NCBI RefSeq assembly: GCF_030409215.1
Contig: NZ_JAUFPL010000017.1
Span: 13,411 to 77,410 of the forward strand
Length of the DNA stretch: 64,000 bases
Source: Halomonas ramblicola
Lineage (GTDB): Bacteria > Pseudomonadota > Gammaproteobacteria > Pseudomonadales > Halomonadaceae
Direction of reading: 5' to 3'
A model generated the notes under the pieces. It was given only the letters and a program-made list of their open reading frames with translations. It was not told where the DNA came from and did not search any database. Positions 15,538 through 24,883 of this stretch are shown in pieces; the first letter of the stretch is position 1, and each line of letters opens with the position of its first letter. Both the position numbers and the translations under genes were made by a program.

Positions 15538-16578
15538 GTGACCTCACTGACCCTGACCCGCCCCGACGACTGGCATCTCCACCTGCGCGACGGCGAGGCG
15601 CTCGCCGCCGTGACGGGAGCCTCGGCCCGGCAGATGGGCCGTGCCATCATCATGCCCAACCTCAAGCCGCCGGTGACCACCACCGAGCAGGCGCGGGCCT
15701 ATCGGCAGCGGATCCTGGCGGCGCTGCCCGAGGGCAGCCGCTTCGAGCCGCTGATGACCCTCTACCTCACCGACGACACCCCGGCCGAGGAGATCGAGCG
15801 GGCCCACGCCAGTGGCCTGGTCCAGGCGGTGAAGCTCTATCCGGCCGGGGCCACCACCAACTCGGCGTCCGGGGTGACCGACCTGGCCCATTGCGACGCC
15901 GCCATCGGCGCCATGGCACGGCTGGGCATGCCGCTGCTGGTGCACGGCGAGGTGACCAGTGCCGAGATCGACATCTTCGACCGCGAGGCGGTGTTCATCG
16001 AGCGGGTGATGAAGCCGCTGCTGGAGCGTCACCCGGACCTCAAGGTGGTGTTCGAGCACATCACCACGGCGGATGCCGCCGAGTTCGTGGCCAGCGCGCC
16101 GAGCAGCGTGGGGGCCACCATCACCGCCCACCACCTGCTGTTCAACCGCAACCACATGCTGGTGGGCGGCATCCGTCCGCACTACTACTGCCTGCCGATC
16201 CTCAAGCGCGAGCGCCATCGCGAGGCGCTGCTGGGCGCGGCCACCTCGGGCAACCCGAAGTTCTTCCTCGGCACCGACAGCGCGCCGCATGCCCAGGGCG
16301 ACAAGGAGAGCGCCTGCGGCTGCGCCGGCGCCTATACCGCCCCGGCGGCCATCGAGCTCTACGCCACCGCCTTCGAGCAGGCCGGGGCGCTGGATCGCCT
16401 GGAGGGCTTCGCCAGCCACCATGGCCCGGACTTCTACCGCCTGCCGCGCAACGCCGACAGCGTCACCCTGGTGCGCGAGCCCTGGCGGGTGCCCGAGTCG
16501 CTGCCCTACGCCGATGGCCAGCGCATCGTGCCGCTGCTGGCCGGCGAGACGCTGGAGTGGAGGCTACAGGGGGGGTGA
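15538..16578 (+). CDS. pyrC: Dihydroorotase, class II
   Basis: The 346-residue enzyme cyclises carbamoyl-aspartate to dihydroorotate in pyrimidine synthesis. Zinc ligands begin with His13 and His15 ([10 protein letters not shown]), followed by the carboxylated lysine in [24 protein letters not shown] and the GTDSAPH motif. Length and order match E. coli PyrC. I chose the GTG at 15538, which gives [13 protein letters not shown]; the frame extends 23 codons further upstream but without homology. It is monocistronic. Confidence 0.95.
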   Translation: MTSLTLTRPDDWHLHLRDGEALAAVTGASARQMGRAIIMPNLKPPVTTTEQARAYRQRILAALPEGSRFEPLMTLYLTDDTPAEEIERAHASGLVQAVKLYPAGATTNSASGVTDLAHCDAAIGAMARLGMPLLVHGEVTSAEIDIFDREAVFIERVMKPLLERHPDLKVVFEHITTADAAEFVASAPSSVGATITAHHLLFNRNHMLVGGIRPHYYCLPILKRERHREALLGAATSGNPKFFLGTDSAPHAQGDKESACGCAGAYTAPAAIELYATAFEQAGALDRLEGFASHHGPDFYRLPRNADSVTLVREPWRVPESLPYADGQRIVPLLAGETLEWRLQGG

Positions 16579-16596
16579 ACCGGCTCGGCCCGTGGA

Positions 16597-16643
16597 TTGT
16601 TAAATGCATCATAAAAGTTGCTATACTTGGGTAAATGCAACTT
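16597..16643 (+). promoter_or_regulatory. hipBA promoter and operator
   Basis: TTGTTA (16597-16602) and TATACT (16622-16627) form a promoter with a 19-bp spacer. A perfect inverted repeat, AAGTTGC (16615-16621) and GCAACTT (16637-16643), straddles the -10 with arm centres 22 bp apart, i.e. two helical turns. This suits a HipB dimer. The core differs from the E. coli hip operator. Confidence 0.55.
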
Positions 16644-16656
16644 ATATGGTGCTTTC

Positions 16657-16959
16657 ATGCCGATCCATGATGAGCTCAAGCGCCGGCGGCAGGCGCTTTC
16701 CCTGACCCAGGAGCAGCTCGCCGGTCGCATCGGTATGACCCGTCAGCAGTACCAGCGCCTTGAGCGGGGCGGCAATCCGCGCCTGGATACCTTGATCCAG
16801 GCGGCGGATGGCCTGAATACCCGCCTGGTGTTGGTCCCGATAGAGAAGTGGCATGCCGTCAAGGCGCTGCTCGAGGGAGAGCCCGCGGCCGGTACCCCGC
16901 TCGATGTCGATCCCTGGCAGGGCCTGCTCGACGACGAGGATAGCGACCATGGTCGATGA
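16657..16959 (+). CDS. hipB: HipB-type antitoxin, XRE family regulator
   Basis: The 100-residue protein has an N-terminal helix-turn-helix (LKRRRQALSLTQEQLAGRIG, then TRQQYQRLERG), a short dimerisation strand (RLVLVPIEKW) and an acidic C-terminal tail. It should bind the HipA kinase and repress the operon. ATG 16657 is preferred; a start at 16618 would lie inside the promoter. Its stop overlaps the hipA start region. Confidence 0.9.
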   Translation: MPIHDELKRRRQALSLTQEQLAGRIGMTRQQYQRLERGGNPRLDTLIQAADGLNTRLVLVPIEKWHAVKALLEGEPAAGTPLDVDPWQGLLDDEDSDHGR

Positions 16960-18202
16960 GCCGGTCGAGATGCTGGAGCTGTCCCTGCATGGCCGGCGGG
17001 TGGCCTATCTGGCCGGCTATCGGGGAGGGCGCAATGTCCTGGTATTCGATGATGCCTGGCGCCTCGATCCCGAACGCGCGACGCTGACGTTGACATTGAT
17101 GCCGGGGTTTCCGCGGGCCAATGCGCTCATGCAGTCGCCCTGGATTCGCCGCCAGCGGTTGCATCCCTGGCTGTCCAACTTGTTGCCCGAAGGGGCGCTC
17201 CGGGAATGGCTGGCCACCAGGCTCAAGGTTCACCCCGATAACGAGTTCCCGTTGTTGGCTCGGCTCGGCCTCGACCTGCCCGGAGCGCTGGTGGCAACGC
17301 CGGTCGCTCCGGGGGACATGCCGGATTGGGTGCTCTCCCATCGTCGCAGCGTGACCCCCTCGCCGCGCCAGGCGCCCGGCGGCGAAGGCTTTTCGCTGGC
17401 CGGGGTACAGATGAAGTTCTCCATGCAGGAGCGCGATGGACGGTTCCGGATGGGCGACGGTGCCCCCGGGGACTGGATCGTCAAGCCGCCATCGGCTCGC
17501 CATAGAAAGGTGCCCGAGAACGAGTACACCGCCATGCGGCTGGCCGAGAAGGCCGGGGTCGAGATACCCGACATCCGGCTGATTCCCCTGGAGAGGCTGG
17601 AGGGCGTGCCGGCCCTCAACCTGCCACGGGAAGCGCATGCCTACGCCATCCGCCGCTTCGATCGCGAGGGTGGGGAGCGGGTCCATGCCGAGGACATGGC
17701 GCAGGTGCTGTTCTGCTATCCCCACGAGAAATATGATGGCCCAAGCTATGAGCAGATCGGGCGTCTGCTGCGGGAGTTCACCGGCGACGGCCACGCCGCG
17801 GCATGCGCCCTGGCGAGGCGGCTGCTGGTCAACCTGCTGTTGGCCAACGGGGATGCCCACCTGAAGAACTGGAGTCTCTACTATCCGGACGGGAAGCTCC
17901 CCTCCCTGGCACCCGCCTATGACATCGTCACGACGCGTGCCTATATCCCGGACGAGCATCAGGCGGCACTCAACCTGAATGGCCGCAAGTCATGGTATCG
18001 GATCGAGCGGGACGACTTCCGGCACTGGTCGCGGAAGGTGGGGATGGCCTGGCCGGCCATACGGCAGGTACTCGATGAGACCCTGGAACTGGCCCGCGCT
18101 TCTTGGCCAGAAGAGCTCGAGGCATTGCCGATGGATGGCGCCCACAAGGCGGTGTTGAAAGAGCACTGGCGCCAGCTTCCCCGGGAGTGGCGGATTCTCT
18201 GA
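16949..18202 (+). CDS. hipA: HipA-type serine/threonine kinase toxin
   Basis: The 417-residue protein is a HipA-family kinase. E. coli HipA phosphorylates glutamyl-tRNA synthetase and induces persistence. N-terminal subdomain-1 is present (LMPGFPRANALMQSP, LSNLLPEGALREWLA). Kinase motifs follow: GVQMKFSM, DWIVKPPSA, the catalytic loop NGDAHLKNWSL with Asp302, and the metal-binding APAYDIV. All catalytic residues are present, so the toxin is probably active. It overlaps hipB by 11 bp in the toxin-second order. The C-terminus converges with mtnN. Confidence 0.92.
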   Translation: MVDEPVEMLELSLHGRRVAYLAGYRGGRNVLVFDDAWRLDPERATLTLTLMPGFPRANALMQSPWIRRQRLHPWLSNLLPEGALREWLATRLKVHPDNEFPLLARLGLDLPGALVATPVAPGDMPDWVLSHRRSVTPSPRQAPGGEGFSLAGVQMKFSMQERDGRFRMGDGAPGDWIVKPPSARHRKVPENEYTAMRLAEKAGVEIPDIRLIPLERLEGVPALNLPREAHAYAIRRFDREGGERVHAEDMAQVLFCYPHEKYDGPSYEQIGRLLREFTGDGHAAACALARRLLVNLLLANGDAHLKNWSLYYPDGKLPSLAPAYDIVTTRAYIPDEHQAALNLNGRKSWYRIERDDFRHWSRKVGMAWPAIRQVLDETLELARASWPEELEALPMDGAHKAVLKEHWRQLPREWRIL

Positions 18203-18247
18203 GTCGACGACCATGGTAGCCTTTTTGGGGCACCGCCAGCGCTGGGG

Positions 18248-18976
18248 TTACGCCATTTCCGTGGCGGTCTCGATCCGGGCCAGCCGTGCCACCATGGCTT
18301 CCACCATGCGCGAGGAGTGCCGGGCGGCCTTGTCCAGGAACTGCTCGAAGGAGAGATGGTTGTCGCCGCCGCCGGCGATGTCGGAGAGGGCGCGGATCAC
18401 CACGAAGGGGCAGTCGTAGAGGTGGCAGGTCTGGGCGATGGCCGCGGCCTCCATCTCGGCGGCGAGCATGGTGGGGAAGCGCTCGCGGGTCTTCGATACC
18501 AGCTCGGGGCAGGCCATGAAGACGTCGCCGGTGGCGATCAGGCCCTCGGCGACCCTCACTTCCCCGAGAGCCTCGACGCTCTCGCGGGCGATGGCCACCA
18601 GCCGCGGGTCGGGGTGGTAGGCCGCCGGCATCTGCGGCACCTGGCCGTGCTCGTAGCCGAACACCACGGCGTCCACGTCGTGGTGGCGGACCTCGCTGGA
18701 GACCACCACGTCGCCGATCTCCAGCCCCTCGCCGAAGCCGCCGGCGGAACCGGTGTTGATGACCGCCTCGGGCCGGTACATGTCCAGCAGCAGGGTGGTG
18801 CCCACGGCGGCGTTCACCTTGCCGATCCCCGATTGCAGGATCACCATCTCGACGCCATGCAACATGCCGCTGTGGAAGGTCGAGCCGACATGGGTGCGGG
18901 TCTCGCGCCCCTCGAGCCGGGAGGCCAGGCGCTCGACCTCCTGGCTCATGGCGCCGATGATGCCGATGCGTTTCAT
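18248..18976 (-). CDS. mtnN: 5'-methylthioadenosine/S-adenosylhomocysteine nucleosidase
   Basis: The 242-residue enzyme removes adenine from SAH, methylthioadenosine and 5'-deoxyadenosine. Pfs signatures are present: [14 protein letters not shown] with the catalytic Glu, [20 protein letters not shown] and the proton-donor Asp in [10 protein letters not shown]. Its start overlaps the luxS stop (ATGA), so luxS and mtnN form an operon converting SAH to homocysteine plus the AI-2 precursor. This matters here because ahcY is also present at 47849. Confidence 0.94.
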   Translation of the reverse strand: MKRIGIIGAMSQEVERLASRLEGRETRTHVGSTFHSGMLHGVEMVILQSGIGKVNAAVGTTLLLDMYRPEAVINTGSAGGFGEGLEIGDVVVSSEVRHHDVDAVVFGYEHGQVPQMPAAYHPDPRLVAIARESVEALGEVRVAEGLIATGDVFMACPELVSKTRERFPTMLAAEMEAAAIAQTCHLYDCPFVVIRALSDIAGGGDNHLSFEQFLDKAARHSSRMVEAMVARLARIETATEMA

Positions 18977-19437
18977 GCGAACACCCGGGTCCACTCGTCG
19001 CGCTTGGCCAGGAAGCCGCGGGCGATCGCCTGGGCGCCCTCCAGGCTGTGGCTGGCCGCCCAGCCGCACTGCATCTCGTTGCAGGCCGGCACCTCGGTGG
19101 CCTCGAGCACGTCCTTCAGGGTGCCTTCCAGCAACTCGAGCACGCCCGCGTAGTCGTCGTGGTTGATCATCGCCACGTAGAAGCCGGTCTGGCAGCCCAT
19201 GGGGCTGATGTCGACCACCTTGTCGGAGTGGTTGCGCGACAGCTCGGCCATCAGGTGCTCGAGGGAGTGCAGGGCGGGCATCTCCATGTGCTCGCGGTTG
19301 GGCTGGCAGATGCGCATGTCGTACTTGTGGATGGTGTCGCCGTGCTCGCCGGTCTTGATGTCGGCGAGGCGCACGTAGGGCGCCTTCACCTTGGTGTGAT
19401 CCAGGTTGAAGCTTTCGACGTTCATCTTGTCGCTCAT
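18973..19437 (-). CDS. luxS: S-ribosylhomocysteine lyase LuxS
   Basis: The 154-residue enzyme cleaves S-ribosylhomocysteine to homocysteine and DPD (AI-2 precursor). Metal ligands are His57, His61 (HSLEH) and Cys124 (QCGWAASH); the catalytic Cys82 lies in [12 protein letters not shown]. The sequence and short length resemble the Bacillus/Actinobacteria type ([31 protein letters not shown]) rather than the longer enterobacterial type, hinting at lateral origin. ATG 19437 gives the family N-terminus. The mtnN gene overlaps its end. Confidence 0.94.
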   Translation of the reverse strand: MSDKMNVESFNLDHTKVKAPYVRLADIKTGEHGDTIHKYDMRICQPNREHMEMPALHSLEHLMAELSRNHSDKVVDISPMGCQTGFYVAMINHDDYAGVLELLEGTLKDVLEATEVPACNEMQCGWAASHSLEGAQAIARGFLAKRDEWTRVFA

Positions 19438-19521
19438 CGACGGGCCTCGCGAGTCGGTGGAAAAACAGCGGGATATTCTATCGGAGTGCGACGAAAGGTG
19501 CACGAGCGGCGGCACGGCTGG

Positions 19522-20382
19522 TTAGGTCGTGGCGTCGTGGATATCGGCGGCCTGCAGGGTGTTCTCCAGCAGGGTGGCGACGGTCATGGGGCCGACGCCA
19601 CCGGGCACCGGGGTGATCCAGCCGGCGCGGCGGGACGCGGCAGCGAAGTCCATGTCGCCCACCAGGCGGCCGTCGTCGTGGCGATTGATGCCCACGTCGA
19701 TGACGATGGCGCCTTCCTTGACCCAGTCGCCCTTGACCAGCCCCGGCTTGCCCACGGCCACCACCAGCAGGTCGGCACGCCGCACCTGTGCTTCCAGGTT
19801 GCGGGTGAAGCGGTGGCAGACGGTGGTGGTGCAGCCGGCCAGCATCAGCTCCAGGGCCATGGGACGGCCGACGATGTTGGAGGCGCCGACCACGGTGGCG
19901 TCCAGCCCGCGCACCGCCAGGCCACTGTGCTCGAGCAGCGTCATCACGCCCTTGGGGGTGCAGGGGCGCAGCAGCGGCATGCGCTGGGCGAGCCGGCCGA
20001 GGTTGTAGGGGTGGAAGCCGTCCACGTCCTTGTCGGGGTGGATGCGCTCGAGGATCGGGCGTGCGTCCATATGCTCGGGCAGGGGGAGCTGGACGAGGAT
20101 GCCGTCCACCCTCGGGTCCGCGTTCAGGCGATCGACCAGGGCCTCGAGGTCCGCTTGGCTGGTGTCGACGGGCAGCTGGTGACGGAAGGACTCGATGCCG
20201 GCCTCGAGGCAGGCGTTGTGCTTGTTGCGCACGTAGACCGCGGAGGCGGGATCCTCGCCGACCAGCACGACGGCAAGCCCCGGCGCCCTGCCTCCGGCCT
20301 CGCGGCGCGCCTGCACCTGGCGGGCGACCTGCTGGCGAACACGGGCGGCTATGGCTTTGCCATCGATCAGTTGCGCGGTCAT
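19522..20382 (-). CDS. folD: Bifunctional methylene-THF dehydrogenase / methenyl-THF cyclohydrolase
   Basis: The 286-residue enzyme interconverts methylene-, methenyl- and formyl-tetrahydrofolate using NADP. Signatures are YVRNKHNAC with the active-site Lys, [22 protein letters not shown], the NADP-binding [16 protein letters not shown] and the C-terminal [22 protein letters not shown] 20382 gives the usual start MTAQLIDGK. It is transcribed divergently from the tRNA cluster and supplies one-carbon units relevant to the methionine cycle genes elsewhere in the window. Confidence 0.96.
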   Translation of the reverse strand: MTAQLIDGKAIAARVRQQVARQVQARREAGGRAPGLAVVLVGEDPASAVYVRNKHNACLEAGIESFRHQLPVDTSQADLEALVDRLNADPRVDGILVQLPLPEHMDARPILERIHPDKDVDGFHPYNLGRLAQRMPLLRPCTPKGVMTLLEHSGLAVRGLDATVVGASNIVGRPMALELMLAGCTTTVCHRFTRNLEAQVRRADLLVVAVGKPGLVKGDWVKEGAIVIDVGINRHDDGRLVGDMDFAAASRRAGWITPVPGGVGPMTVATLLENTLQAADIHDATT

Positions 20383-20471
20383 CGAGGGTCCTCTGGATCT
20401 GCCTGGGAGAATGGAGGCGTGATTTTCGCATGCCGGGGCGCCGAAACAAAGCGCCGCCGGGGCCCGCTCTC

Positions 20472-20499
20472 TTGACCGCCCGGGAAAGTCACGTAGAAT
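20472..20499 (+). promoter_or_regulatory. Promoter of the tRNA cluster
   Basis: TTGACC (20472-20477) and TAGAAT (20494-20499) are separated by 16 bp, 52 bp before tRNA-Pro. Both boxes are near consensus, as expected for stable RNA genes. Confidence 0.65.
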
Positions 20500-20551
20500 A
20501 CGCAGCGCTCGACGAGGCCCCTGCGGCGGCGTCCAGCCAGTAGTTTGCCGG

Positions 20552-20628
20552 CGGAGTGTAGCGCAGCCTGGTAGCGCGCCTGCTTTGGGAGCAGGATGTC
20601 GGGGGTTCGAATCCCTCCACTCCGACCA
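20552..20628 (+). tRNA. tRNA-Pro (anticodon TGG)
   Basis: The acceptor CGGAGTG pairs with CACTCCG, the anticodon stem CCTGC/GCAGG holds the loop TTTGGGA with anticodon TGG (20586-20588), and the T loop is TTCGAAT. CCA is encoded (20626-20628). Confidence 0.97.
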
Positions 20629-20696
20629 CAACTCCTTGATTGATTTGATGAAATTTGAATCATGGGGTTGCGGCCAGGCGACCTGGAACGTAGAAT

Positions 20697-20773
20697 GCGC
20701 CCATAGCTCAACCGGATAGAGCAACGGCCTTCTAAGCCGTAGGTTGCAGGTTCGAGTCCTGCTGGGCGCGCCA
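20697..20773 (+). tRNA. tRNA-Arg (anticodon TCT)
   Basis: The acceptor GCGCCCA pairs with TGGGCGC, the anticodon stem ACGGC/GCCGT holds the loop CTTCTAA with anticodon TCT, and the T loop is TTCGAGT. CCA is encoded. Confidence 0.97.
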
Positions 20774-20828
20774 TCCTGGTGCAGGCATGGCGGTCAGGCA
20801 GGCCGGTTATGAGCGGTATGTCGTAGTG

Positions 20829-20903
20829 GTGGATGTAGCTCAGTGGTAGAGCCCCGGATTGTGGCTCCGGTGGTCGTGGGTTCGATCCCCATCATCCACC
20901 CCA
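20829..20903 (+). tRNA. tRNA-His (anticodon GTG), copy 1
   Basis: The acceptor GTGGATG pairs with CATCCAC. The loop TTGTGGC has anticodon GTG. A G at 20828 supplies the extra -1 residue typical of tRNA-His, and the discriminator is C. CCA is encoded. Confidence 0.97.
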
Positions 20904-20935
20904 TCTCGACATCGCCCACCGGTATCAAGGCAGTG

Positions 20936-21010
20936 GTGGATGTAGCTCAGTGGTAGAGCCCCGGATTGTGGCTCCGGTGGTCGTGGGTTCGATCCCCATC
21001 ATCCACCCCA
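20936..21010 (+). tRNA. tRNA-His (anticodon GTG), copy 2
   Basis: The sequence is identical to copy 1 over the whole 75 bp, offset by 107 bp. It is the last member of the Pro-Arg-His-His cluster. No clear terminator follows before the tig promoter. Confidence 0.97.
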
Positions 21011-21163
21011 CTCCTTGAACCTTCCCCTCGATCTTTTTTCCGTTGCTGTTGTCGATATGACGCGGGCCCCCAGGGTCGGCGCCGTTGGCGTTTCCGCAGG
21101 GCGACGCCCCGGCGATGGGCCTTGTATTACGCCGCGGCGCCCCCATGTCATGGGGCACGGCGC

Positions 21164-21192
21164 TTGCCAGTGCCGGGCGGGCTTCTTAAAAT
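21164..21192 (+). promoter_or_regulatory. Promoter of tig
   Basis: TTGCCA (21164-21169) and TAAAAT (21187-21192) are separated by 17 bp, about 55 bp upstream of the trigger factor start. Confidence 0.65.
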
Positions 21193-21247
21193 CAGCCCCT
21201 TGACCCTTTCCACGCATTCAACGCCCCCAGTCGGTAGAGGACCATTC

Positions 21248-22612
21248 ATGCAAGTTTCCGTCGATACGACCTCCCAGATCGAACGCCGCATCACCGTGCA
21301 GGTGCCGGCCGCCGAGGTCGACGAGGCCGTCAACGCCCGTCTCAAGGATGCCGCCAAGAACGTTCGCCTGGACGGCTTCCGCAAGGGCAAGGTGCCGATG
21401 TCGGTGATCCGTCAGCGCTACGGCAGCGACGTGCGCAACGAAGTGGTGGGCGAAGTGATGCGCGAGCGCTACGTGCGCGCCATCTCCGAGAACGAGCTCA
21501 ACCCGGCGGGCTTCCCGCAGATCGAGGCCACCGTCAACGAGGCGGGCAAGGACCTGGAGTTCGTCGCCACCCTGGAGGTCTATCCGGAGATCGAGTTGGC
21601 TTCCATCGAGGGCACCGAGGTGGAGCGGCCGGTGGTCGAGGTGACCGACGCCGACGTCGACGAGATGATCGAGACCCTGCGCAAGCAGAATGCCTCCTGG
21701 GAGGAGGTGGAGCGGGCCGCCGAGGATGGCGACCAGGTCACCATCGACTTCCAGGGCTTCCTCGGCGACGAGCCGTTCGAGGGTGGCAGTGCCGAGGGTC
21801 ATGAGCTGGTGCTGGGTTCCAACAGTTTCATCCCCGGCTTCGAGGAGCAGCTGGCGGGGGTCAGGGCCGGTGAGGAGAAGGAGCTCCAGGTCACCTTCCC
21901 CGAGGACTACCAGGCCGAGAACCTGGCCGGTCAGGAAGCGACCTTCAAGGTCAAGGTCCAGGCGGTGAAGGCCCAGGCCCTGCCCGAGGTGGATGCCGAG
22001 TTCGTCGAGCGCTTCGGCGTCGAGGACGGCGATCTCGACAAGTTCCGCGCCGAGGTCAAGAAGAACATGACCCGCGAGGCCGACCAGGCCGTCGACAACC
22101 GCGTCAAGCAACAGGTGCTCGGTGCCCTGCAGAAGGCCAACGAGATTCCCGTGCCCCAGGCGCTGATCCAGCAGGAGACCGACGGCCTCAAGCGCCAGGC
22201 GGCCCAGCAGTTCGGCCTGGGTGAGGACTTCGATGTCTCCCAGCTGCCCGACGAGCTGTTCGCCGAGCAGGCCAGGAGCCGCGTCGAGATCGGCCTGCTG
22301 CTGGCCCAGGTGATCAAGTCGAGCGAGCTCGAGGCCGGCGACGACGAGATCCGCGCCAAGGTCGAGGAACTGGCCGATCAGTATCAGGAGCCCGAGCAGG
22401 TCGTCGAGTACTACATGAGCAATGACCAGATGAAGACTCAGGTCAAGTCGGCCATCCTCGAAGAGAAGGCGGTCGACAAGCTGCTCGAGCAGGCCAGCGT
22501 CCAGGACGTGACCATGAGCTACCAGGAGGTCCTGGCCGCCGCCCAGCAGCAGACCGAGGCCGACGACGAGGAGGAGGGCAGCGAGGCCGGCGAGCAGGAG
22601 AGCAACGCCTGA
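21248..22612 (+). CDS. tig: Trigger factor (ribosome-associated chaperone, PPIase)
   Basis: The 454-residue protein binds the ribosome exit tunnel and folds nascent chains. The N-domain contains the ribosome-docking signature GFRKGKVP (about residues 38-45), the FKBP-type PPIase domain follows (about 150-245, [20 protein letters not shown]), then the helical C-domain and an acidic, Glu-rich tail after residue 430. AGAGGA precedes ATG 21248; the frame is open further upstream through the tRNA region but that is non-coding. It heads the tig-clpP-clpX-lon block. Confidence 0.97.
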   Translation: MQVSVDTTSQIERRITVQVPAAEVDEAVNARLKDAAKNVRLDGFRKGKVPMSVIRQRYGSDVRNEVVGEVMRERYVRAISENELNPAGFPQIEATVNEAGKDLEFVATLEVYPEIELASIEGTEVERPVVEVTDADVDEMIETLRKQNASWEEVERAAEDGDQVTIDFQGFLGDEPFEGGSAEGHELVLGSNSFIPGFEEQLAGVRAGEEKELQVTFPEDYQAENLAGQEATFKVKVQAVKAQALPEVDAEFVERFGVEDGDLDKFRAEVKKNMTREADQAVDNRVKQQVLGALQKANEIPVPQALIQQETDGLKRQAAQQFGLGEDFDVSQLPDELFAEQARSRVEIGLLLAQVIKSSELEAGDDEIRAKVEELADQYQEPEQVVEYYMSNDQMKTQVKSAILEEKAVDKLLEQASVQDVTMSYQEVLAAAQQQTEADDEEEGSEAGEQESNA

Positions 22613-22703
22613 GCCGGTTCCTCGATCCTGCCCGTGCTCCGGTCCGCGCCGGGTCACGGGCGACTCCCCGCTTCCATACATCGGATGCAAGGACATCACA
22701 CTG

Positions 22704-23324
22704 ATGAGCAACGAGTTCGATATCCAGAACGCCGGCGGCCTGGTGCCGATGGTGGTCGAGCAGAGCGCCCGCGGCGAGCGGGCCTACGACATCTATTCCC
22801 GCCTGCTCAAGGAGCGTGTGATCTTCCTGGTGGGTCCGGTGGAAGACTACACGGCCAACCTGGTGGTGGCGCAGCTGCTGTTCCTGGAGTCCGAGAATCC
22901 GGACAAGGACATCCACCTCTACATCAATTCGCCGGGCGGTTCGGTGACCGCGGGCATGTCGATCTACGACACCATGCAGTTCGTCAAGCCCGACGTCTCC
23001 ACCGTGTGCATCGGCCAGGCGGCGAGCATGGGCGCGCTGCTGTTGGCCGGCGGTGCGGCGGGCAAGCGTTTCTGCCTGCCCAACTCGCGGATGATGATCC
23101 ACCAGCCGCTGGGCGGCTACCAGGGCCAGGCCTCGGACATCGAGATCCACACCAAGGAGATCCTCGGCATCCGTGATCGCCTGAACCATATCCTGGCCCA
23201 CCACACCGGCCAGGACATCGAGACAATCGCCCGTGATACCGACCGTGACAACTTCATGGATGGCAAGCAGGCCTCGGAATACGGCCTGATCGATGCCATG
23301 CTGGATAAGCGGCCGACATCCTGA
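22704..23324 (+). CDS. clpP: ATP-dependent Clp protease proteolytic subunit
   Basis: The 206-residue serine peptidase forms the tetradecameric chamber used by ClpX or ClpA. The catalytic triad is Ser108 ([11 protein letters not shown]), His133 (MMIHQP) and Asp182 (DTDRDNF). A short N-terminal propeptide is expected before processing. It lies between tig and clpX in conserved order. A GCCCGTG/CACGGGC hairpin sits in the 91-bp gap after tig (22630-22661). Confidence 0.97.
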   Translation: MSNEFDIQNAGGLVPMVVEQSARGERAYDIYSRLLKERVIFLVGPVEDYTANLVVAQLLFLESENPDKDIHLYINSPGGSVTAGMSIYDTMQFVKPDVSTVCIGQAASMGALLLAGGAAGKRFCLPNSRMMIHQPLGGYQGQASDIEIHTKEILGIRDRLNHILAHHTGQDIETIARDTDRDNFMDGKQASEYGLIDAMLDKRPTS

Positions 23325-23433
23325 TAGCGTGAAATCCATCACGCCCTGATCGTTCCCGGCGGCTGCGGCCGCCGTTGTGAGCCCGGTGGTACCCCTCGAG
23401 GCGGTCGCCACCACCATGAAATGAGGTATGCGA

Positions 23434-24714
23434 ATGGCCGACGGCAAAGGCAAGGACGAAGGCGGCAAGCTGCTGTACTGCTCGTTCTGCGGCAAGAACC
23501 AGAACGAAGTGCGCAAGCTGATTGCCGGTCCGTCCGTGTATATCTGCGATGAGTGTGTCGACCTCTGCAATGACATCATTCGCGAGGAGGTGCTCGATGC
23601 CGATGCCGAGACCGACGAGGAGCGGCTGCCCGTTCCCCGCGAGATTCGTCACACCCTCGATGACTATGTGATCGGCCAGGACCGCGCCAAGATGGTGCTC
23701 TCCGTGGCGGTCTACAACCACTACAAGCGTCTGCGTTCCGAGGTGAAGAACGAGGACGTGGAGCTGGGCAAGTCGAACATCCTGCTGATCGGTCCCACCG
23801 GCAGCGGCAAGACGCTGCTGGCCGAGACCCTGGCGCGGCTGCTCAACGTGCCCTTCACCATCGCCGATGCCACCACCCTCACCGAGGCGGGTTACGTCGG
23901 CGAGGATGTCGAGAACATCATCCAGAAGCTGCTGCAGAAGTGCGACTACGATGTGGAGAAGGCCGAGCGCGGCATCGTCTACATCGACGAGATCGACAAG
24001 ATCTCGCGCAAGTCGGACAACCCCTCCATCACCCGCGACGTCTCGGGCGAGGGCGTGCAGCAGGCGCTGCTCAAGCTGATCGAGGGCACCACCGCCTCGG
24101 TGCCGCCCCAGGGCGGGCGCAAGCACCCCCAGCAGGAGTTCCTGCAGGTCAACACCGGCAACATCCTGTTCATCGTCGGCGGCGCCTTCGCCGGCCTGGA
24201 CAAGGTGATCCGCGACCGCACCGAGAAGGGCGGCATCGGCTTCAATGCCGAGGTCAAGAGCAAGGACGAGACCAAGGGCGTGGGCGACGTGCTGGCCAGC
24301 ATCGAGCCCGAGGACCTGGTCAAGTTCGGCCTGATTCCCGAGTTCGTGGGGCGCCTGCCGGTCATCGCGACCCTCAGCGAGCTCACCGAGGATGCCCTGA
24401 TCCAGATCCTCACCGAGCCCAAGAACTCGCTGATCAAGCAGTACGCCAAGTTGTTCGAGATGGAGGGCGTGGAGCTGGAGTTCCGTGAGGACGCCCTGCG
24501 GGCGGTGGCGGGCAAGGCGATGGCCCGCAAGACCGGTGCCCGCGGCCTGCGTTCCATCCTCGAGTCGGTGCTGCTCGACACCATGTACGAGATTCCTTCC
24601 CTGGAAGGGGTGAGCAAGGTAGTGATCGACGCCTCCGTGATCGCCGGCGAGAGTGAGCCGTTGCTGATCTACTCGCAGCAGCAGGAAGCCGCCAGCGACG
24701 GCACCGACGGCTGA
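23434..24714 (+). CDS. clpX: ATP-dependent Clp protease ATP-binding subunit ClpX
   Basis: The 426-residue AAA+ unfoldase feeds substrates to ClpP. The N-terminal C4 zinc finger uses Cys16, Cys19, Cys38 and Cys41. Walker A is GPTGSGKT (120-127), Walker B is IVYIDEID, and the ClpP-docking loop is GGIGF. I chose ATG 23434 over the in-frame ATG 23428 because GAGG lies 7 bp before it and the start MADGKG is conserved. Confidence 0.97.
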   Translation: MADGKGKDEGGKLLYCSFCGKNQNEVRKLIAGPSVYICDECVDLCNDIIREEVLDADAETDEERLPVPREIRHTLDDYVIGQDRAKMVLSVAVYNHYKRLRSEVKNEDVELGKSNILLIGPTGSGKTLLAETLARLLNVPFTIADATTLTEAGYVGEDVENIIQKLLQKCDYDVEKAERGIVYIDEIDKISRKSDNPSITRDVSGEGVQQALLKLIEGTTASVPPQGGRKHPQQEFLQVNTGNILFIVGGAFAGLDKVIRDRTEKGGIGFNAEVKSKDETKGVGDVLASIEPEDLVKFGLIPEFVGRLPVIATLSELTEDALIQILTEPKNSLIKQYAKLFEMEGVELEFREDALRAVAGKAMARKTGARGLRSILESVLLDTMYEIPSLEGVSKVVIDASVIAGESEPLLIYSQQQEAASDGTDG

Positions 24715-24736
24715 GCCGTCGGGCCCTCGGGCCCCG

Positions 24737-24807
24737 GGCGGGAGCGTCCCGTCTCCAGGCGTCGGCCGCGTGGCCGGCCGGAGGCGCGGCGGCGCTCCCG
24801 CCTTTTT
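24737..24807 (+). terminator. Terminator after clpX
   Basis: GGCGGGAGCG (24737-24746) pairs perfectly with CGCTCCCGCC (24793-24802), with a GC-rich internal stem-loop between, and TTTTT follows. It separates tig-clpPX from lon. Confidence 0.75.
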
Positions 24808-24812
24808 GATGT

Positions 24813-24845
24813 CTTGCAAAGTGGCCAGGGTGCCCCCACCCCCAT
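24813..24845 (+). promoter_or_regulatory. Candidate heat-shock (sigma-32) promoter of lon
   Basis: CTTGCAAA (24813-24820) resembles the sigma-32 -35 element. CCCCCACC (24833-24840, 13-bp spacing) and CCCCAT (24840-24845) resemble its -10. Sigma-32 control of lon is known in enterobacteria; here it is inferred from an imperfect match. Confidence 0.4.
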
Positions 24846-24883
24846 AGGTAATTCCACCGTACTTGTCTTGAGGAACGTCTGCG

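Noticed and set aside
20691..20696. TAGAAT directly before tRNA-Arg as a separate promoter
   Set aside because: It abuts the tRNA 5' end, so a start would fall inside the tRNA; the cluster promoter at 20472 is sufficient.
20936..21010. tRNA-His pair as a phage or island attachment site
   Set aside because: Both copies are complete tRNAs 107 bp apart with no integrase or foreign segment between or after them.
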